Shown here in pieces: positions 1 through 9,640 of a stretch of 64,000 nt of DNA (its first letter is position 1; each line of letters begins with the position of its first letter). The position numbers and the translations under genes were made by a program. The notes below the pieces were generated by a model that ran no database searches, was not told where the DNA came from, and saw only the letters and a program-made list of their open reading frames with translations. Source of the DNA: Rhodobacterales bacterium 56_14_T64 (lineage in GTDB: Bacteria; Pseudomonadota; Alphaproteobacteria; Rhodobacterales; Rhodobacteraceae); NCBI GenBank assembly GCA_002162795.1, contig MAAY01000026.1, positions 42,922 through 106,921 of the forward strand, written 5' to 3'.

Positions 1-2245
1 GTTACCCGGCTTTGACTTTGACCTTCCTTCCGAGGTTTGGTCCGGGCTCGACGACCCACTGATCTCTGAAGATCACCCGCAATTTCGGTTTCACAAGCTA
101 ATGACCGGCCTGGATCTGGCCCCTAGCGACATAGAACCTTGGGGTGGAATTCAACCACCCGCGCCAGCTCGAAACCGGTTGGTATCTCTATCCTTACGCC
201 CTGCCCCGGTAACTGATGCCTGGATGATCGAAGGCCCACAGCTAACCGATCTGGACAAGGCAACCAACAACATGGTGTTGATCGAAGCCACCAACCCACG
301 GGGCGAGGCGCTGGCGATTGCCATGCGATTGCGACAGGCGGCCGAAGACGGCCATACCGCTGCGTTGATCACCCCCGACCGGATGCTGACCCGTCAGGTT
401 TCAGCTGCGCTGGACCGTTGGGACATTTTGCCTGACGACAGCGCCGGCCAGCCGCTGCAATTGTCGCCGCCAGGGCGTTTCTTGCGCCATGTAGCTGAAT
501 TGTTTTGCAAAACATTGGCTGGTGACAGTCTGCTGACGTTACTGAAACACCCGCTAACCCACGATGGTGGTGCCCGTGGCGACCATCTGCGTCACTCCCG
601 CGAGTTGGAACTGCAACTTCGCAATTATGGCCCTCCCTTTCCTGATGGCGCCTGTTTTGACCAGTTCGGCGCCAATCGCGAAATAATGGACGGCTGGACC
701 AACTGGCTAAATGATCACTTTGCGGATCAGGTGGTTGAAACTCATCTACCTTTGACCGAATGGGTTTTTCGTTTGCGTAGTCTGGCCGAGGCGATCGCCA
801 GTGGTAGTCAAACCGATGGCGCGGGTACACTTTGGGACAAAAAGGCCGGCCGCGAAGCACTCAAAGTCATCCAGGAACTGGAGACCGAGGCCAGCCACGG
901 TGGCGAGATGAGCAGCCGCGATTTTGTCGATCTGTTGGGCGCGCTTCTGTCACAAGGTGAGGTCCGCGACCGCGACGCGCCACATGGGAGAATCATGATC
1001 TGGGGTACGCTCGAAGCGCGCGTGCAAGGCGCCGATCTGGTGATTTTGGGCGGATTGAACGAGGGCAGCTGGCCCGAAGCCGCAAAGCCTGATCCCTGGT
1101 TGAACCGCCAATTGCGCAACCAGGCCGGGTTGCTGCTGCCCGAACGCCGGATCGGATTGTCGGCACATGATTTCCAACAGGCCATCGCCGCGCCCGAGGT
1201 CTGGATCACCCGTGCTGTGCGTTCGGACGATTCGGACACCGTTGCCTCGCGTTGGTTGAACCGGCTGTGCAATCTGCTGGACGGCCTACCCGATCAACAC
1301 GGGCCAGACGTATTGAGGGCCATGCGGGAACGCGGCCAGAAATGGCTCGACTGGGCCGAGGCGCTGGAAACTCCGACTCAAACGCCGCCTGCCCTGCGCC
1401 CTTCGCCCCGACCTCCGGTTTTTGCCCGGCCCCGCCGCCTGACCATCACCGAAATTCCACGCTTGATCCGCGACCCTTATGCAATCTACGCCAAACATGT
1501 GCTGCGATTGAAGGTTCTCAACCCTCTGGTGCGCGTACCCGATGCACTATTGCGTGGCATCGTGGTGCATGAGGTTTTTGAGCATTTCATCAAGGAATCG
1601 TTGGACAAACCTACCCTGCTGACCCGCGATCACCTGCTGCAGAAATCCCGTGACCTACTGGAAGAACACGTACCCTGGCCGGTGGCACGTTGCCTGTGGC
1701 TGTCGCGGGTGAACCGCATATCCGGCGATTTCATCCAGGCTGAACAAACTCGTCGTTTGAGTTCTCGGCCGATTGCGTTTGAGGCCAAGGGTGAGGCCCG
1801 ACTGGATCCGCTCGATTTCACCATTGCCTGCCGCGCCGATCGTATCGACGAGGATGACCGTGGTTTTCTGCATCTCTACGACTACAAAACCGGTGCACCG
1901 CCGTCAGAAACCCAACAGATGAAGTTCGAAAAACAACTGCTGATCGAAGCCGCAATGGCCGAAGAGGGAGCATTCAAAGATATCGGTCCTAGAGAAGTGT
2001 CGCGCGCGTTGTTCATTGGATTAGGCACCACCATGAAAGAGGTCCGGGCACCACTTGATAAAGATCCACCAGCCAAAGTCTGGGATGATTTACGCCAATT
2101 GATCGGCGCCTATTTCGAGCCTGATCAAGGCTATACCAGTCGCCGGATGCTGCATCTGGACAGCGATCACAGCGATTTTGACCATCTCGCCCGGTTTGGC
2201 GAATGGGACCGCAGTGCAACACCCGACCCCGAGGATCTGACATGA
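1..2245 (+). CDS. addB: AddB, double-strand break repair subunit (5' truncated)
   Basis: AddB pairs with AddA in the helicase-nuclease that resects double-strand breaks for RecA recombination. The frame is open from base 2 with no stop, so the gene starts upstream and about 747 codons are visible. Recognisable landmarks are the family motif GGLNEGSWP near base 1050 and a C-terminal RecB-type nuclease: an RGIVVHEVFEHF helix with the nuclease His near base 1570, an ADRID acidic motif, DYKTG at 1880-1894 and a following KQLLIEAA helix. An internal ATG at 101 is not a convincing start because homologous-looking sequence continues before it. The stop overlaps the addA start as ATGA, so the two subunits are translationally coupled. 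The identity is firm; the N-terminal inactive helicase half lies outside the window. Confidence 0.95.
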   Translation, partial: LPGFDFDLPSEVWSGLDDPLISEDHPQFRFHKLMTGLDLAPSDIEPWGGIQPPAPARNRLVSLSLRPAPVTDAWMIEGPQLTDLDKATNNMVLIEATNPRGEALAIAMRLRQAAEDGHTAALITPDRMLTRQVSAALDRWDILPDDSAGQPLQLSPPGRFLRHVAELFCKTLAGDSLLTLLKHPLTHDGGARGDHLRHSRELELQLRNYGPPFPDGACFDQFGANREIMDGWTNWLNDHFADQVVETHLPLTEWVFRLRSLAEAIASGSQTDGAGTLWDKKAGREALKVIQELETEASHGGEMSSRDFVDLLGALLSQGEVRDRDAPHGRIMIWGTLEARVQGADLVILGGLNEGSWPEAAKPDPWLNRQLRNQAGLLLPERRIGLSAHDFQQAIAAPEVWITRAVRSDDSDTVASRWLNRLCNLLDGLPDQHGPDVLRAMRERGQKWLDWAEALETPTQTPPALRPSPRPPVFARPRRLTITEIPRLIRDPYAIYAKHVLRLKVLNPLVRVPDALLRGIVVHEVFEHFIKESLDKPTLLTRDHLLQKSRDLLEEHVPWPVARCLWLSRVNRISGDFIQAEQTRRLSSRPIAFEAKGEARLDPLDFTIACRADRIDEDDRGFLHLYDYKTGAPPSETQQMKFEKQLLIEAAMAEEGAFKDIGPREVSRALFIGLGTTMKEVRAPLDKDPPAKVWDDLRQLIGAYFEPDQGYTSRRMLHLDSDHSDFDHLARFGEWDRSATPDPEDLT

Positions 2246-5200
2246 ATAGCGGACAGATCAATCGCGACGCCGCCTCTGAGGCACAGTTCCGTGCCGCCCG
2301 CCCTGATGCCTCGACCTGGTTGGCCGCCAACGCCGGCTCGGGCAAAACCAAGGTGCTAACCGACCGGGTGGCGCGACTGCTGCTGAAAGGCGTGCAACCA
2401 CAACACATCCTTTGCCTGACCTATACCAAAGCCGCCGCCAGCGAGATGCAAAACCGGCTGTTCAAACGGCTCGGCGAATGGGCGATGCTGCAGGACACGG
2501 CGCTGATCGCGGCGTTGACCGAATTGGGGGCCGAGGATGTGATCTCGCCCGAGGGTCTATCGCAAGCGCGCACTCTGTTTGCTCGTGCATTGGAAACGCC
2601 TGGCGGGTTGAAGATCCAGACCATCCACTCGTTCTGCTCATCCCTGCTGCGCCGGTTTCCGCTAGAGGCCAGAGTCAGCCCGCAGTTTTCCGAAATGGAA
2701 GACCGCGCCGCATCCCTGTTGCGGGCGGAAATTTCCGAGGATTTTGCCAAGGGTGATCAAGCGCATTTGGTCGAAGCGTTGGCCCGCCACGTCACTGATA
2801 GCGATTTCGACACGCTAACCGCTGCTATCAGCCGCCGCCGTGCTGGATTCGACACCCCTCTGGAGTGGGTTGATCTGCTGAAATTGTTTGATTTGCCTGC
2901 TGATTTTGATGAATCAGCACTGGAGTCCTTAGCATTCCTTGGCGGTGAAGAGGAGTTGTTGCAACGCACCCGAACCATGCTGGCCAGCGGCGGCGTCAAT
3001 GATCAGAAGGCGGCGCAGAAACTACAGGGGATCACCCGCCCTACCCTTTCCGACTTGGCTGCATTGGAAAGTGTGTTCCTGACAGGTGCCAGTGCCAAAG
3101 AGCCATTCAGCGCCAAGTTGGGATCTTTCCCAACCAAAAAGCTGCGCGAAGGCCATGCCTCGCTGATGGACCCGTTGGAACCGCTGATGCTGCGGGTCGA
3201 GGATGCGCGAGGCAAGCGGCTGGGGTTGATGACGGCGCGAAAATCGCATGATCTGCACCAGTTTGCCGCCGCCTTTGTGCCGGAATACGCCCGACGCAAG
3301 CAGTTGCGCGGCTGGCTCGATTTTGACGATCTGATCCTTAAGGCACGGCAATTGCTGAATGATCCCGGTGTCGCGGCTTGGGTGCTGTACCGTTTGGACG
3401 GCGGTATCGACCATATTCTGGTGGACGAAGCACAAGATACCAGCCCGGTGCAATGGGATGTGATCGAAAAACTGGCGCAGGAATTCACATCTGGAGAGGG
3501 CGCGCGATCCGACGTTGAACGCACGATTTTTGTGGTCGGTGATATAAAACAGTCGATCTATTCGTTCCAGGGGGCTGACCCGGATGCCTTTGATCGGATG
3601 CGAGCCGAGTTTGGCAATCGGCTACGCGACACTGGAACGGAACTTCAGGATGCCTCGTTGGACTTTTCCTTCCGCTCGTCAGCGGCGATTCTGGGGCTGG
3701 TTGATCTGGTTTTTCAGGACATGCCCCGCGCCGGCTTTCACAAAGAATCGCTGCACCGCGCGTTTAAGGGCGACCTGCCGGGACGGGTGGACCTGTGGCC
3801 GGTGGTGGAAAAAGTCGATGACAAAGATGAACGCGACTGGACTGATCCGGTGGACCGGCCCGGAGCACGCCATCACAATGTGATACTGGCCGAACGCATC
3901 GCTCAGTCTATCAAGCAGATGATCGATGACGGTGTCACCATCCCCGAGGACGGATCAAATCGCGGCACATTTATTCGCCGACCGGTTCACGCCGGTGATT
4001 TCCTGATTTTGGTGCAACGACGCTCGGATCTGTTCTCTGAAATCATCCGCGCCTGCAAAGCTGCCCGCCTACCCATCGCCGGCGCCGACCGGTTGAAAGT
4101 TGGGGCGGAGCTGGCGGTCAAAGATCTGGCGGCTCTGTTGTCGTTTCTGGCCACGCCCGAGGATTCGCTGTCGCTGGCCTGCGCGCTGAAATCACCCTTG
4201 TTTGGTTGGTCCGAGCAGATGCTGTTTGATCTAGCCCACCGCCGAAGCGCAAAATACCTGTGGACTGCGCTGCGGGACCGGGCTGAAGATTTCCCTGAAA
4301 CAATGCAGATACTGAACGATCTGCGCAACCAGACCGATTTTCTGCGCCCCTTTGATCTGATCGAACGGACCTTGACCCGCCATCAGGGACGGAAAAACCT
4401 GTTGGGTCGCTTGGGCCCCGAGGCCGAAGACGGCATCAACGCGTTGCTGAGCCAAGCGCTAGCCTATGAACGCACGGACATTCCCAGCCTGACCGGGTTT
4501 CTGGTTTGGATGCAAACAGATGATCTGGAAATCAAACGCCAGATGGGTGCGGCCGGCAGTATGATCCGGGTAATGTCGGTGCATGGCTCCAAAGGGCTGG
4601 AGTCGCCAATTGTGATCCTGCCCGACACCGCCAAACGGCAGCCACCGCGCGATGATGAAATCATGATGGCCGATGGCACACCGATGTGGAAAGTTCCCGC
4701 AGCGCAGATGCCCGCCACAATGCTGACCGCCCGCGAATTGGCGCAGGACAAACAACGCAACGAGCGGTTGCGACTGTTGTATGTGGCGCTAACCCGTGCC
4801 GAGAAATGGCTTATTGTGGCTGCGGCTGGTGATCTCGCGAAAGATGGAGACAGCTGGTATCAGAGGGTTGAATTTGCTCTGGGTGATGCCGGCGCGGTGA
4901 CGCTGGACACCGCAGGTGGTCCGGGGTTGCGGCTGGAACATGGCGATTGGGATGGGCTGCCGTTTGAGCCGCGTGAGGAGAAGGCTCAGATAAAATCAAC
5001 GCTAACAACAGTTTTCACCACACCTGCACCCCCTTATGCGGCCCCCAAACCTACTCTCAGCCCATCGGATTTGGGTGGTGCCAAGGCACTGCCCGGTGAA
5101 CAAGGCCTAGATGAAGACGCTGCCATGGCACGCGGCAGTCAGTTGCACCTGTTGCTAGAGCACCTGCCAAGCCTGCCGCAATCGGACTGGCCAAAAATCG

Positions 5201-5610
5201 CACAAAACCTGCTGCAAGACGCCACCAACTGCGACGAATTTCTGGCCGAGGCATCAGCAGTGATCCAAAACCCTGACCTTTCGGCGATCTTTGCCCCTGA
5301 CACTCTGGCGGAAGTTTCGGTCACCTCTGATCTGGGCGACGATCGACTGCACGGGATAATCGATCGACTGCTTGTGACGCCGGACAAGATCATTGCGGTG
5401 GATTTTAAATCCAATGCCACCGTGCCGTTAACTGCTACTCAATGCCCCGAGGGACTGTTGCGACAGATGGGGGCATATGCCCATGCGTTGGAGCAAATAT
5501 ATCCTGATCGTCAGGTTGAAACCGCTATACTTTGGACTCGCACCGCGACCCTGATGCCCCTACCACACGATCTTGTGTCTGCGGCGTTAATGCGACGTCT
5601 GATACCTTGA
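2242..5610 (+). CDS. addA: AddA, UvrD/RecB-type helicase-nuclease
   Basis: AddA is the motor and second nuclease subunit of AddAB. The 1122-residue protein carries a superfamily 1A helicase: Walker A AGSGKT at residues 31-36, LVDEAQDT (motif II), VVGDIKQSIYSFQGA (motif III), RVMSVHGSKGLE (motif V) and LLYVALTRAE (motif VI). The C-terminal RecB nuclease domain shows GIIDRL and AVDFKSN followed by QMGAYAHAL. The ATG at 2242 overlaps the addB stop (ATGA). An in-frame start 13 codons upstream lies inside addB and is less likely. trxA follows after about 60 bases, the usual order in Rhodobacteraceae. The domain order is complete and nothing looks broken. Confidence 0.96.
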   Translation: MNSGQINRDAASEAQFRAARPDASTWLAANAGSGKTKVLTDRVARLLLKGVQPQHILCLTYTKAAASEMQNRLFKRLGEWAMLQDTALIAALTELGAEDVISPEGLSQARTLFARALETPGGLKIQTIHSFCSSLLRRFPLEARVSPQFSEMEDRAASLLRAEISEDFAKGDQAHLVEALARHVTDSDFDTLTAAISRRRAGFDTPLEWVDLLKLFDLPADFDESALESLAFLGGEEELLQRTRTMLASGGVNDQKAAQKLQGITRPTLSDLAALESVFLTGASAKEPFSAKLGSFPTKKLREGHASLMDPLEPLMLRVEDARGKRLGLMTARKSHDLHQFAAAFVPEYARRKQLRGWLDFDDLILKARQLLNDPGVAAWVLYRLDGGIDHILVDEAQDTSPVQWDVIEKLAQEFTSGEGARSDVERTIFVVGDIKQSIYSFQGADPDAFDRMRAEFGNRLRDTGTELQDASLDFSFRSSAAILGLVDLVFQDMPRAGFHKESLHRAFKGDLPGRVDLWPVVEKVDDKDERDWTDPVDRPGARHHNVILAERIAQSIKQMIDDGVTIPEDGSNRGTFIRRPVHAGDFLILVQRRSDLFSEIIRACKAARLPIAGADRLKVGAELAVKDLAALLSFLATPEDSLSLACALKSPLFGWSEQMLFDLAHRRSAKYLWTALRDRAEDFPETMQILNDLRNQTDFLRPFDLIERTLTRHQGRKNLLGRLGPEAEDGINALLSQALAYERTDIPSLTGFLVWMQTDDLEIKRQMGAAGSMIRVMSVHGSKGLESPIVILPDTAKRQPPRDDEIMMADGTPMWKVPAAQMPATMLTARELAQDKQRNERLRLLYVALTRAEKWLIVAAAGDLAKDGDSWYQRVEFALGDAGAVTLDTAGGPGLRLEHGDWDGLPFEPREEKAQIKSTLTTVFTTPAPPYAAPKPTLSPSDLGGAKALPGEQGLDEDAAMARGSQLHLLLEHLPSLPQSDWPKIAQNLLQDATNCDEFLAEASAVIQNPDLSAIFAPDTLAEVSVTSDLGDDRLHGIIDRLLVTPDKIIAVDFKSNATVPLTATQCPEGLLRQMGAYAHALEQIYPDRQVETAILWTRTATLMPLPHDLVSAALMRRLIP

Positions 5611-5672
5611 CGATCCACTAACCCATTCCTAAATTCCAACTCCAGTTGCCACACACTCATGGAGACATGCAC

Positions 5673-5993
5673 ATGTCCACCGTAGCCGTCACCGACGCCA
5701 CTTTCGACGCCGAAGTCAAAAATTCCGATGTCCCCGTAGTGGTGGATTTCTGGGCCGAATGGTGCGGCCCCTGCAAACAAATCGGCCCCGCTCTGGAAGA
5801 GCTGGCGGTCGAGTTTGGCGGTAAGGTCAAGATCGTCAAAGTTGATGTCGACAGCAACCCCAACTCTGCTGCGGCAATGGGCGTGCGCGGCATCCCGGCG
5901 CTGTTCTTGTTCAAAGACGGCCAAGTCGTCTCGAACCGCTCAGGCGCTGCGCCCAAAGCTGCGCTGCAAACCTGGATCGAAGAAGTTCTCTGA
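5673..5993 (+). CDS. trxA: Thioredoxin 1
   Basis: Cytoplasmic thiol-disulfide reductase of 106 residues. The active site WCGPC has its cysteines at residues 31 and 34, and the cis-proline lies in GIPAL (Pro75), so the whole thioredoxin fold is present. The start at 5673 is chosen because GGAG at 5661-5664 sits 8 bases upstream; an in-frame ATG two codons earlier would be too close to it. The gene is the last of the addB-addA-trxA run and is followed by a clear terminator. Thioredoxin would supply reducing power for ribonucleotide reductase and methionine sulfoxide reductases such as the MsrA at 34.6 kb; the link with addAB is positional only. Confidence 0.97.
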   Translation: MSTVAVTDATFDAEVKNSDVPVVVDFWAEWCGPCKQIGPALEELAVEFGGKVKIVKVDVDSNPNSAAAMGVRGIPALFLFKDGQVVSNRSGAAPKAALQTWIEEVL

Positions 5994-6017
5994 TTCTGTT
6001 TCACATCAACTAATTAG

Positions 6018-6050
6018 AAAGGGCGTTCCAGTGGGGCGCCCTTTTTCTTT
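6018..6050 (+). terminator. Rho-independent terminator after trxA
   Basis: Perfect 8-base arms AAAGGGCG (6018-6025) and CGCCCTTT (6037-6044) enclose an 11-base loop and run into a T-rich stretch. It lies 25 bases after the trxA stop. Confidence 0.85.
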
Positions 6051-6100
6051 GACTGGTGACCATTTGAATTTATGACCTCAAAACATCGCCGGACAAAGAA

Positions 6101-6129
6101 AAAGCCGCCCTGGGAGGAGCGGCGGCTTT
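6101..6129 (-). terminator. Terminator of the DUF1127 gene
   Basis: Perfect 9-base arms AAAGCCGCC (6101-6109) and GGCGGCTTT (6121-6129). Read on the minus strand the hairpin is followed by a T-rich tract (complement of 6095-6104), 24 bases after the DUF1127 stop. It could also back up the trxA terminator from the other side. Confidence 0.8.
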
Positions 6130-6152
6130 GACTTTCGAACTGGTTGGCGCGA

Positions 6153-6344
6153 TCAGAACAGATCAGCGCGGGTCAGGCCGATGTCCTCAAGTTGCTCGGT
6201 GCTCAGACGCGACAACAGTTTATGTGTCACGCGGGCTTCGTTCCAAGCCACGACCGAGTTCTTCAGGTTAAAAATACTATCCACAACGCGGAGGGTGGCG
6301 ACTGCTCCCAGAGGAGCTTGGGTGTTGGTGGCTGCAAATGCCAT
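6153..6344 (-). CDS. Small DUF1127 (YjiS-like) protein
   Basis: A 63-residue protein ending in the DUF1127 signature: WNEARVTHKLLSRLSTEQLEDIGLTRADLF spans residues 34-63, with the conserved LSRLSxxQLxDIGLTRxD core. No signal peptide is evident. The start at 6344 is supported by AGGAAG about 8 bases upstream on the minus strand; longer in-frame extensions have no such site and look unlike the family. Small DUF1127 proteins of alphaproteobacteria are known as arginine-rich, often RNA- or stress-linked factors, for example in phosphate and carbon metabolism; the function of this copy is not shown by the sequence. It is monocistronic, with its own terminator, and divergent from hslV. Confidence 0.85.
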   Translation of the reverse strand: MAFAATNTQAPLGAVATLRVVDSIFNLKNSVVAWNEARVTHKLLSRLSTEQLEDIGLTRADLF

Positions 6345-6483
6345 GGTACGCTTCCTTTGATCTATCAGCCGACACTGTGCCGGTTGTTGACCCTGATGTA
6401 GGATCGACAACTGAGTCTTACAATTGCCGGTTTGACAGCCCCGAAATGCGCTCAGTGCATAGCAAGTTAACAAAACGTGAACC

Positions 6484-6513
6484 GTTGCCTCTGCCGCCCC
6501 TGGCCCCCATATA
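6484..6513 (+). promoter_or_regulatory. Candidate heat-shock (RpoH) promoter of hslVU
   Basis: CCCCATATA at 6505-6513 equals the sigma-32 -10 consensus, and GTTGCC at 6484-6489 lies 15 bases upstream as a weak -35. The -10 ends 27 bases before the hslV start, leaving a short leader. hslVU is a classical heat-shock operon, which makes the match meaningful; the -35 is poor. Confidence 0.5.
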
Positions 6514-6539
6514 CAAATGGTAATCAAACGGAGGCATTT

Positions 6540-7097
6540 ATGGCAGACGATCAATTCCCTGGTTGGCACGGCACCACCATTATCGGCGTCAAAAAGGGTG
6601 GCGAAGTTGTGATTGCCGGCGATGGGCAAGTATCCTTGGGCCCGACCGTGATCAAAGGCACCGCGCGCAAGGTGCGCCGCTTGTCCCCTGGCGGCTATGA
6701 CGTGGTTGCGGGTTTTGCCGGCTCAACCGCCGATGCCTTTACTCTGCTGGAGCGGCTTGAGTCGAAACTAGAAGCGACACCCGGTCAGTTGGCCCGTGCC
6801 AGTGTCGAATTGGCCAAAGATTGGCGCACCGATAAGTATCTGCAAAAGCTGGAAGCAATGCTGATTGTCACCGATGGCAGCGAATTGCTGGTGATCACCG
6901 GGGCCGGCGACGTGCTTGAACCGGAACACAACATTGCGGCCATCGGGTCCGGTGGCAATTTTGCCCTGGCCGCCGCGAGAGCGATGATGGACAGCGATAA
7001 GTCCGCCGAACAGGTGGCGCGCGATGCGATGGCGATTGCCGCCGACATCTGCGTCTACACCAATGGCAAGTTGACCATAGAAACCATCTCCAAATAA
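6540..7097 (+). CDS. hslV: HslV, ATP-dependent protease proteolytic subunit
   Basis: Threonine protease that forms the dodecameric core of the HslUV (ClpYQ) protease. The 185-residue protein contains TTIIGVKK, in which Thr12 aligns with the catalytic N-terminal threonine, then [40 protein letters not shown] and [15 protein letters not shown]. The start at 6540 follows GGAGG, so the primary product has an 11-residue leader ([11 protein letters not shown]) that must be removed to expose the threonine; E. coli HslV has only the initiator Met there. hslU follows after 29 bases. The upstream promoter looks heat-shock-like. Confidence 0.97.
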   Translation: MADDQFPGWHGTTIIGVKKGGEVVIAGDGQVSLGPTVIKGTARKVRRLSPGGYDVVAGFAGSTADAFTLLERLESKLEATPGQLARASVELAKDWRTDKYLQKLEAMLIVTDGSELLVITGAGDVLEPEHNIAAIGSGGNFALAAARAMMDSDKSAEQVARDAMAIAADICVYTNGKLTIETISK

Positions 7098-7126
7098 GAA
7101 TTTTCGGCTGACCGGAAGGACGGAAT

Positions 7127-8434
7127 ATGACAGATCTCACCCCGCGCGAAATTGTGTCCGAACTGGACCGGTTCATTATCGGCCAAAGCGACGCCAAACG
7201 CGCAGTTGCCGTGGCGCTGCGCAACCGCTGGCGGCGCAAGCAGCTGGATGATGATCTGCGCGACGAGGTCTATCCCAAGAACATCCTAATGATCGGCCCC
7301 ACCGGCGTTGGCAAAACCGAGATCTCGCGGCGGTTGGCTAAACTGGCGCGTGCACCCTTCATCAAGGTTGAGGCAACCAAGTTCACCGAGGTGGGCTATG
7401 TTGGTCGCGATGTTGAGCAGATCATCCGTGATCTGGCTGATACCGCCATTTTGCAAACCCGCGAATTGATGCGCGAAGACGTCAAAGCCAAGGCGCATCA
7501 GGCTGCCGAAGACCGCGTGCTTGCAGCCCTTGTTGGAGACGAGGCCCGCGAGGCAACCCGCGACATGTTTCGCAAGAAGCTGAAATCGGGTGAGCTGGAT
7601 GACACTGAGATCGAACTGGACCTGGCCGATACATCTAACCCGATGGGATCGTTTGAAATCCCCGGTCAACAGGGATCGAACATGGGGATGATGAACCTGG
7701 GTGATCTGTTTGGCAAAGCAATGGGCGGGCGCAGCGTGCGCCGCAAGATGACCGTCTCAGAAAGCTATGAGCTTCTGATCGGTGAAGAGGCCGATAAACT
7801 GCTAGATGACGAAACTGTCACCCGCGCCGCGCTGGACTCAGTTGAGCAAAACGGCATCGTGTTTCTGGACGAGATCGACAAGGTCTGCACACGTTCGGAC
7901 GCGCGCGGCGGAGATGTCAGTCGTGAAGGCGTGCAGCGCGATTTGCTACCCTTGATCGAGGGCACTACGGTGTCGACCAAACACGGGCCAATCAAAACCG
8001 ACCACATCCTATTCATTGCCTCGGGTGCCTTTCACATCGCAAAACCCTCGGATCTGCTGCCAGAACTGCAGGGCCGACTGCCAATCCGGGTTGAGTTGCG
8101 CGCGCTGACCGAAGAAGATTTTGTCCGCATCCTGACCGAAACCGACAATGCGCTGACCCTGCAGTACACTGCGCTGATGGGCACTGAAGAGGTCACTGTC
8201 AGTTTCACCGATGACGGCATTGCAGCACTGGCAAAGATTGCCGCCGAGGTGAACCAGTCGGTCGAGAACATCGGTGCTCGTCGGCTGTATACAGTGATGG
8301 AGCGGGTGTTCGAGGAACTATCCTTTAACGCGCCAGATCGCGGAGGGGATGAGGTCATAATCAACGAAGATTTTGTCGAGAAAAACCTGGGCACACTGAC
8401 CCGATCCACTGATATCAGCCGTTATATGCTGTAG
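7127..8434 (+). CDS. hslU: HslU, AAA+ ATPase of the HslUV protease
   Basis: Unfoldase that feeds substrates to HslV. The 435-residue protein has the N-terminal [16 protein letters not shown] segment, Walker A GPTGVGKT at residues 57-64, the [14 protein letters not shown] pore-loop region (GYVG), a middle I domain rich in acidic residues (about 110-235), Walker B FLDEIDK, sensor regions in the [11 protein letters not shown] stretch, and the family C-terminal ending SRYML, which docks into HslV. GGAAGGACGG lies just before the start. Length is as expected and no residue appears missing. Confidence 0.97.
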   Translation: MTDLTPREIVSELDRFIIGQSDAKRAVAVALRNRWRRKQLDDDLRDEVYPKNILMIGPTGVGKTEISRRLAKLARAPFIKVEATKFTEVGYVGRDVEQIIRDLADTAILQTRELMREDVKAKAHQAAEDRVLAALVGDEAREATRDMFRKKLKSGELDDTEIELDLADTSNPMGSFEIPGQQGSNMGMMNLGDLFGKAMGGRSVRRKMTVSESYELLIGEEADKLLDDETVTRAALDSVEQNGIVFLDEIDKVCTRSDARGGDVSREGVQRDLLPLIEGTTVSTKHGPIKTDHILFIASGAFHIAKPSDLLPELQGRLPIRVELRALTEEDFVRILTETDNALTLQYTALMGTEEVTVSFTDDGIAALAKIAAEVNQSVENIGARRLYTVMERVFEELSFNAPDRGGDEVIINEDFVEKNLGTLTRSTDISRYML

Positions 8435-8493
8435 CTAGCGCCTCTTGTGCGGTGCCACTGGACATTGTCCTTGGCATCGCTAGCTTGTCGCGG

Positions 8494-9633
8494 ATGAACA
8501 ATGACAGACATTTTGTACCAGTAATTTTTCGGGCGGTATTGGTGCTTGCGGTAATTGGTTTGGCCGCCTGCACTGACCGCTCGTACACCCCGGTAACGCC
8601 CGAAGCGCTGCAGGTTGGCACGCCCAAAACCATTTTTGCAGCCACTGTCCGCGAACGTGGACCAGATGACAGTTTTGGGTCTGGCAGATCGGACAGCTAC
8701 AGCCTACTAGAGCTGACCGTATCGATCCCTCCCAGCCACCAACCGGGACAGTTGGATTTTGCCTATGCCAAGCCGGACCCACGCACGCAGTTCACCATGG
8801 CTGGACGCCGGGTGTTCGACGATCCGGCGGATTTCAGGGCACGGCTAAAAACGGAAATTGGCCACCTGCCCCGTGATCAGCGTGAGGTTACCGTGTTTGT
8901 GCATGGCTTCAATTCCACCCAGGCTGAAACTACTTTTCGCGCTGCCCAACTTGCACAAGATATCCAACTGCCGGGCGCCATGATGGTATTTTCCTGGCCC
9001 AGCAAGGGTAATCCGTTGGGTTATGCCTATGACGAAGACAGCGTGTTGTTTGCCCGCGACGGGCTAGAGAAAATGCTGCGACAAATCCGGTCTGCAGGAG
9101 TTGGGCGCATAGTTTTGGTTGCACACTCAATGGGGTCTCAGCTGGTTATGGAGACCCTGCGACAGATTGAAATACAGACCCCGGGCTGGTCGACGGCCAA
9201 TTTGAATGGTGTTGTGCTTATGTCCCCAGATCTGGATATCGATGTGTTCAAAAGCCAGATGAGCCGTATCAAAAACATCCCGCAGCCGTTTATCATTTTT
9301 GTGTCCAGCAAGGATAAGCTTTTAAGTATTTCCAGCCGCTTACGTGGTACCCACAGCAGTGAAAGGCTAGGCAACCTATCTTCTCTGGATGCAGTGGCTG
9401 GGTTGCCGATCAACATCATAGACACCACTGCATTCTCTGACGACGCCGTTTCATCTCACCTTGTGGTGGGAACCTCGCCTGCGCTGATTGCAATGCTGAA
9501 CTCTGCCCGGAAAACTGCGGATGCCCTTGGTCGTGACAAAGTTTTGCTCGACAATCTACTGCCCGGAAAAGTGTCCAAAAGTGGTGGTACGACACAAATT
9601 GACCTTCGCAACGCCAGTGCAGAAGACAGATAA
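8494..9633 (+). CDS. Lipoprotein with DUF900-type alpha/beta hydrolase domain
   Basis: A 379-residue predicted lipoprotein. The start at 8494 gives a signal with a hydrophobic stretch and lipobox GLAAC (Cys26); an in-frame ATG 14 codons earlier would put charged sequence before it. The body is a DUF900 hydrolase: VFVHGFNST around residue 130, a FSWPSKG strand, and a nucleophile elbow AHSMGS; the usual first Gly of GxSxG is Ala. Substrate is unknown. The Ser, and a likely Asp in the LMSPDLDID region, suggest an esterase-like enzyme anchored in the envelope. The gene stands alone after hslU and converges on the Smr gene with 7 bases between. Confidence 0.8.
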   Translation: MNNDRHFVPVIFRAVLVLAVIGLAACTDRSYTPVTPEALQVGTPKTIFAATVRERGPDDSFGSGRSDSYSLLELTVSIPPSHQPGQLDFAYAKPDPRTQFTMAGRRVFDDPADFRARLKTEIGHLPRDQREVTVFVHGFNSTQAETTFRAAQLAQDIQLPGAMMVFSWPSKGNPLGYAYDEDSVLFARDGLEKMLRQIRSAGVGRIVLVAHSMGSQLVMETLRQIEIQTPGWSTANLNGVVLMSPDLDIDVFKSQMSRIKNIPQPFIIFVSSKDKLLSISSRLRGTHSSERLGNLSSLDAVAGLPINIIDTTAFSDDAVSSHLVVGTSPALIAMLNSARKTADALGRDKVLLDNLLPGKVSKSGGTTQIDLRNASAEDR

Positions 9634-9640
9634 ATCAGGT

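Noticed and set aside
101..103. ATG at 101 as the addB start
   Set aside because: The frame is open to the window edge with AddB-like sequence before it, so the gene is truncated by the window, not short.
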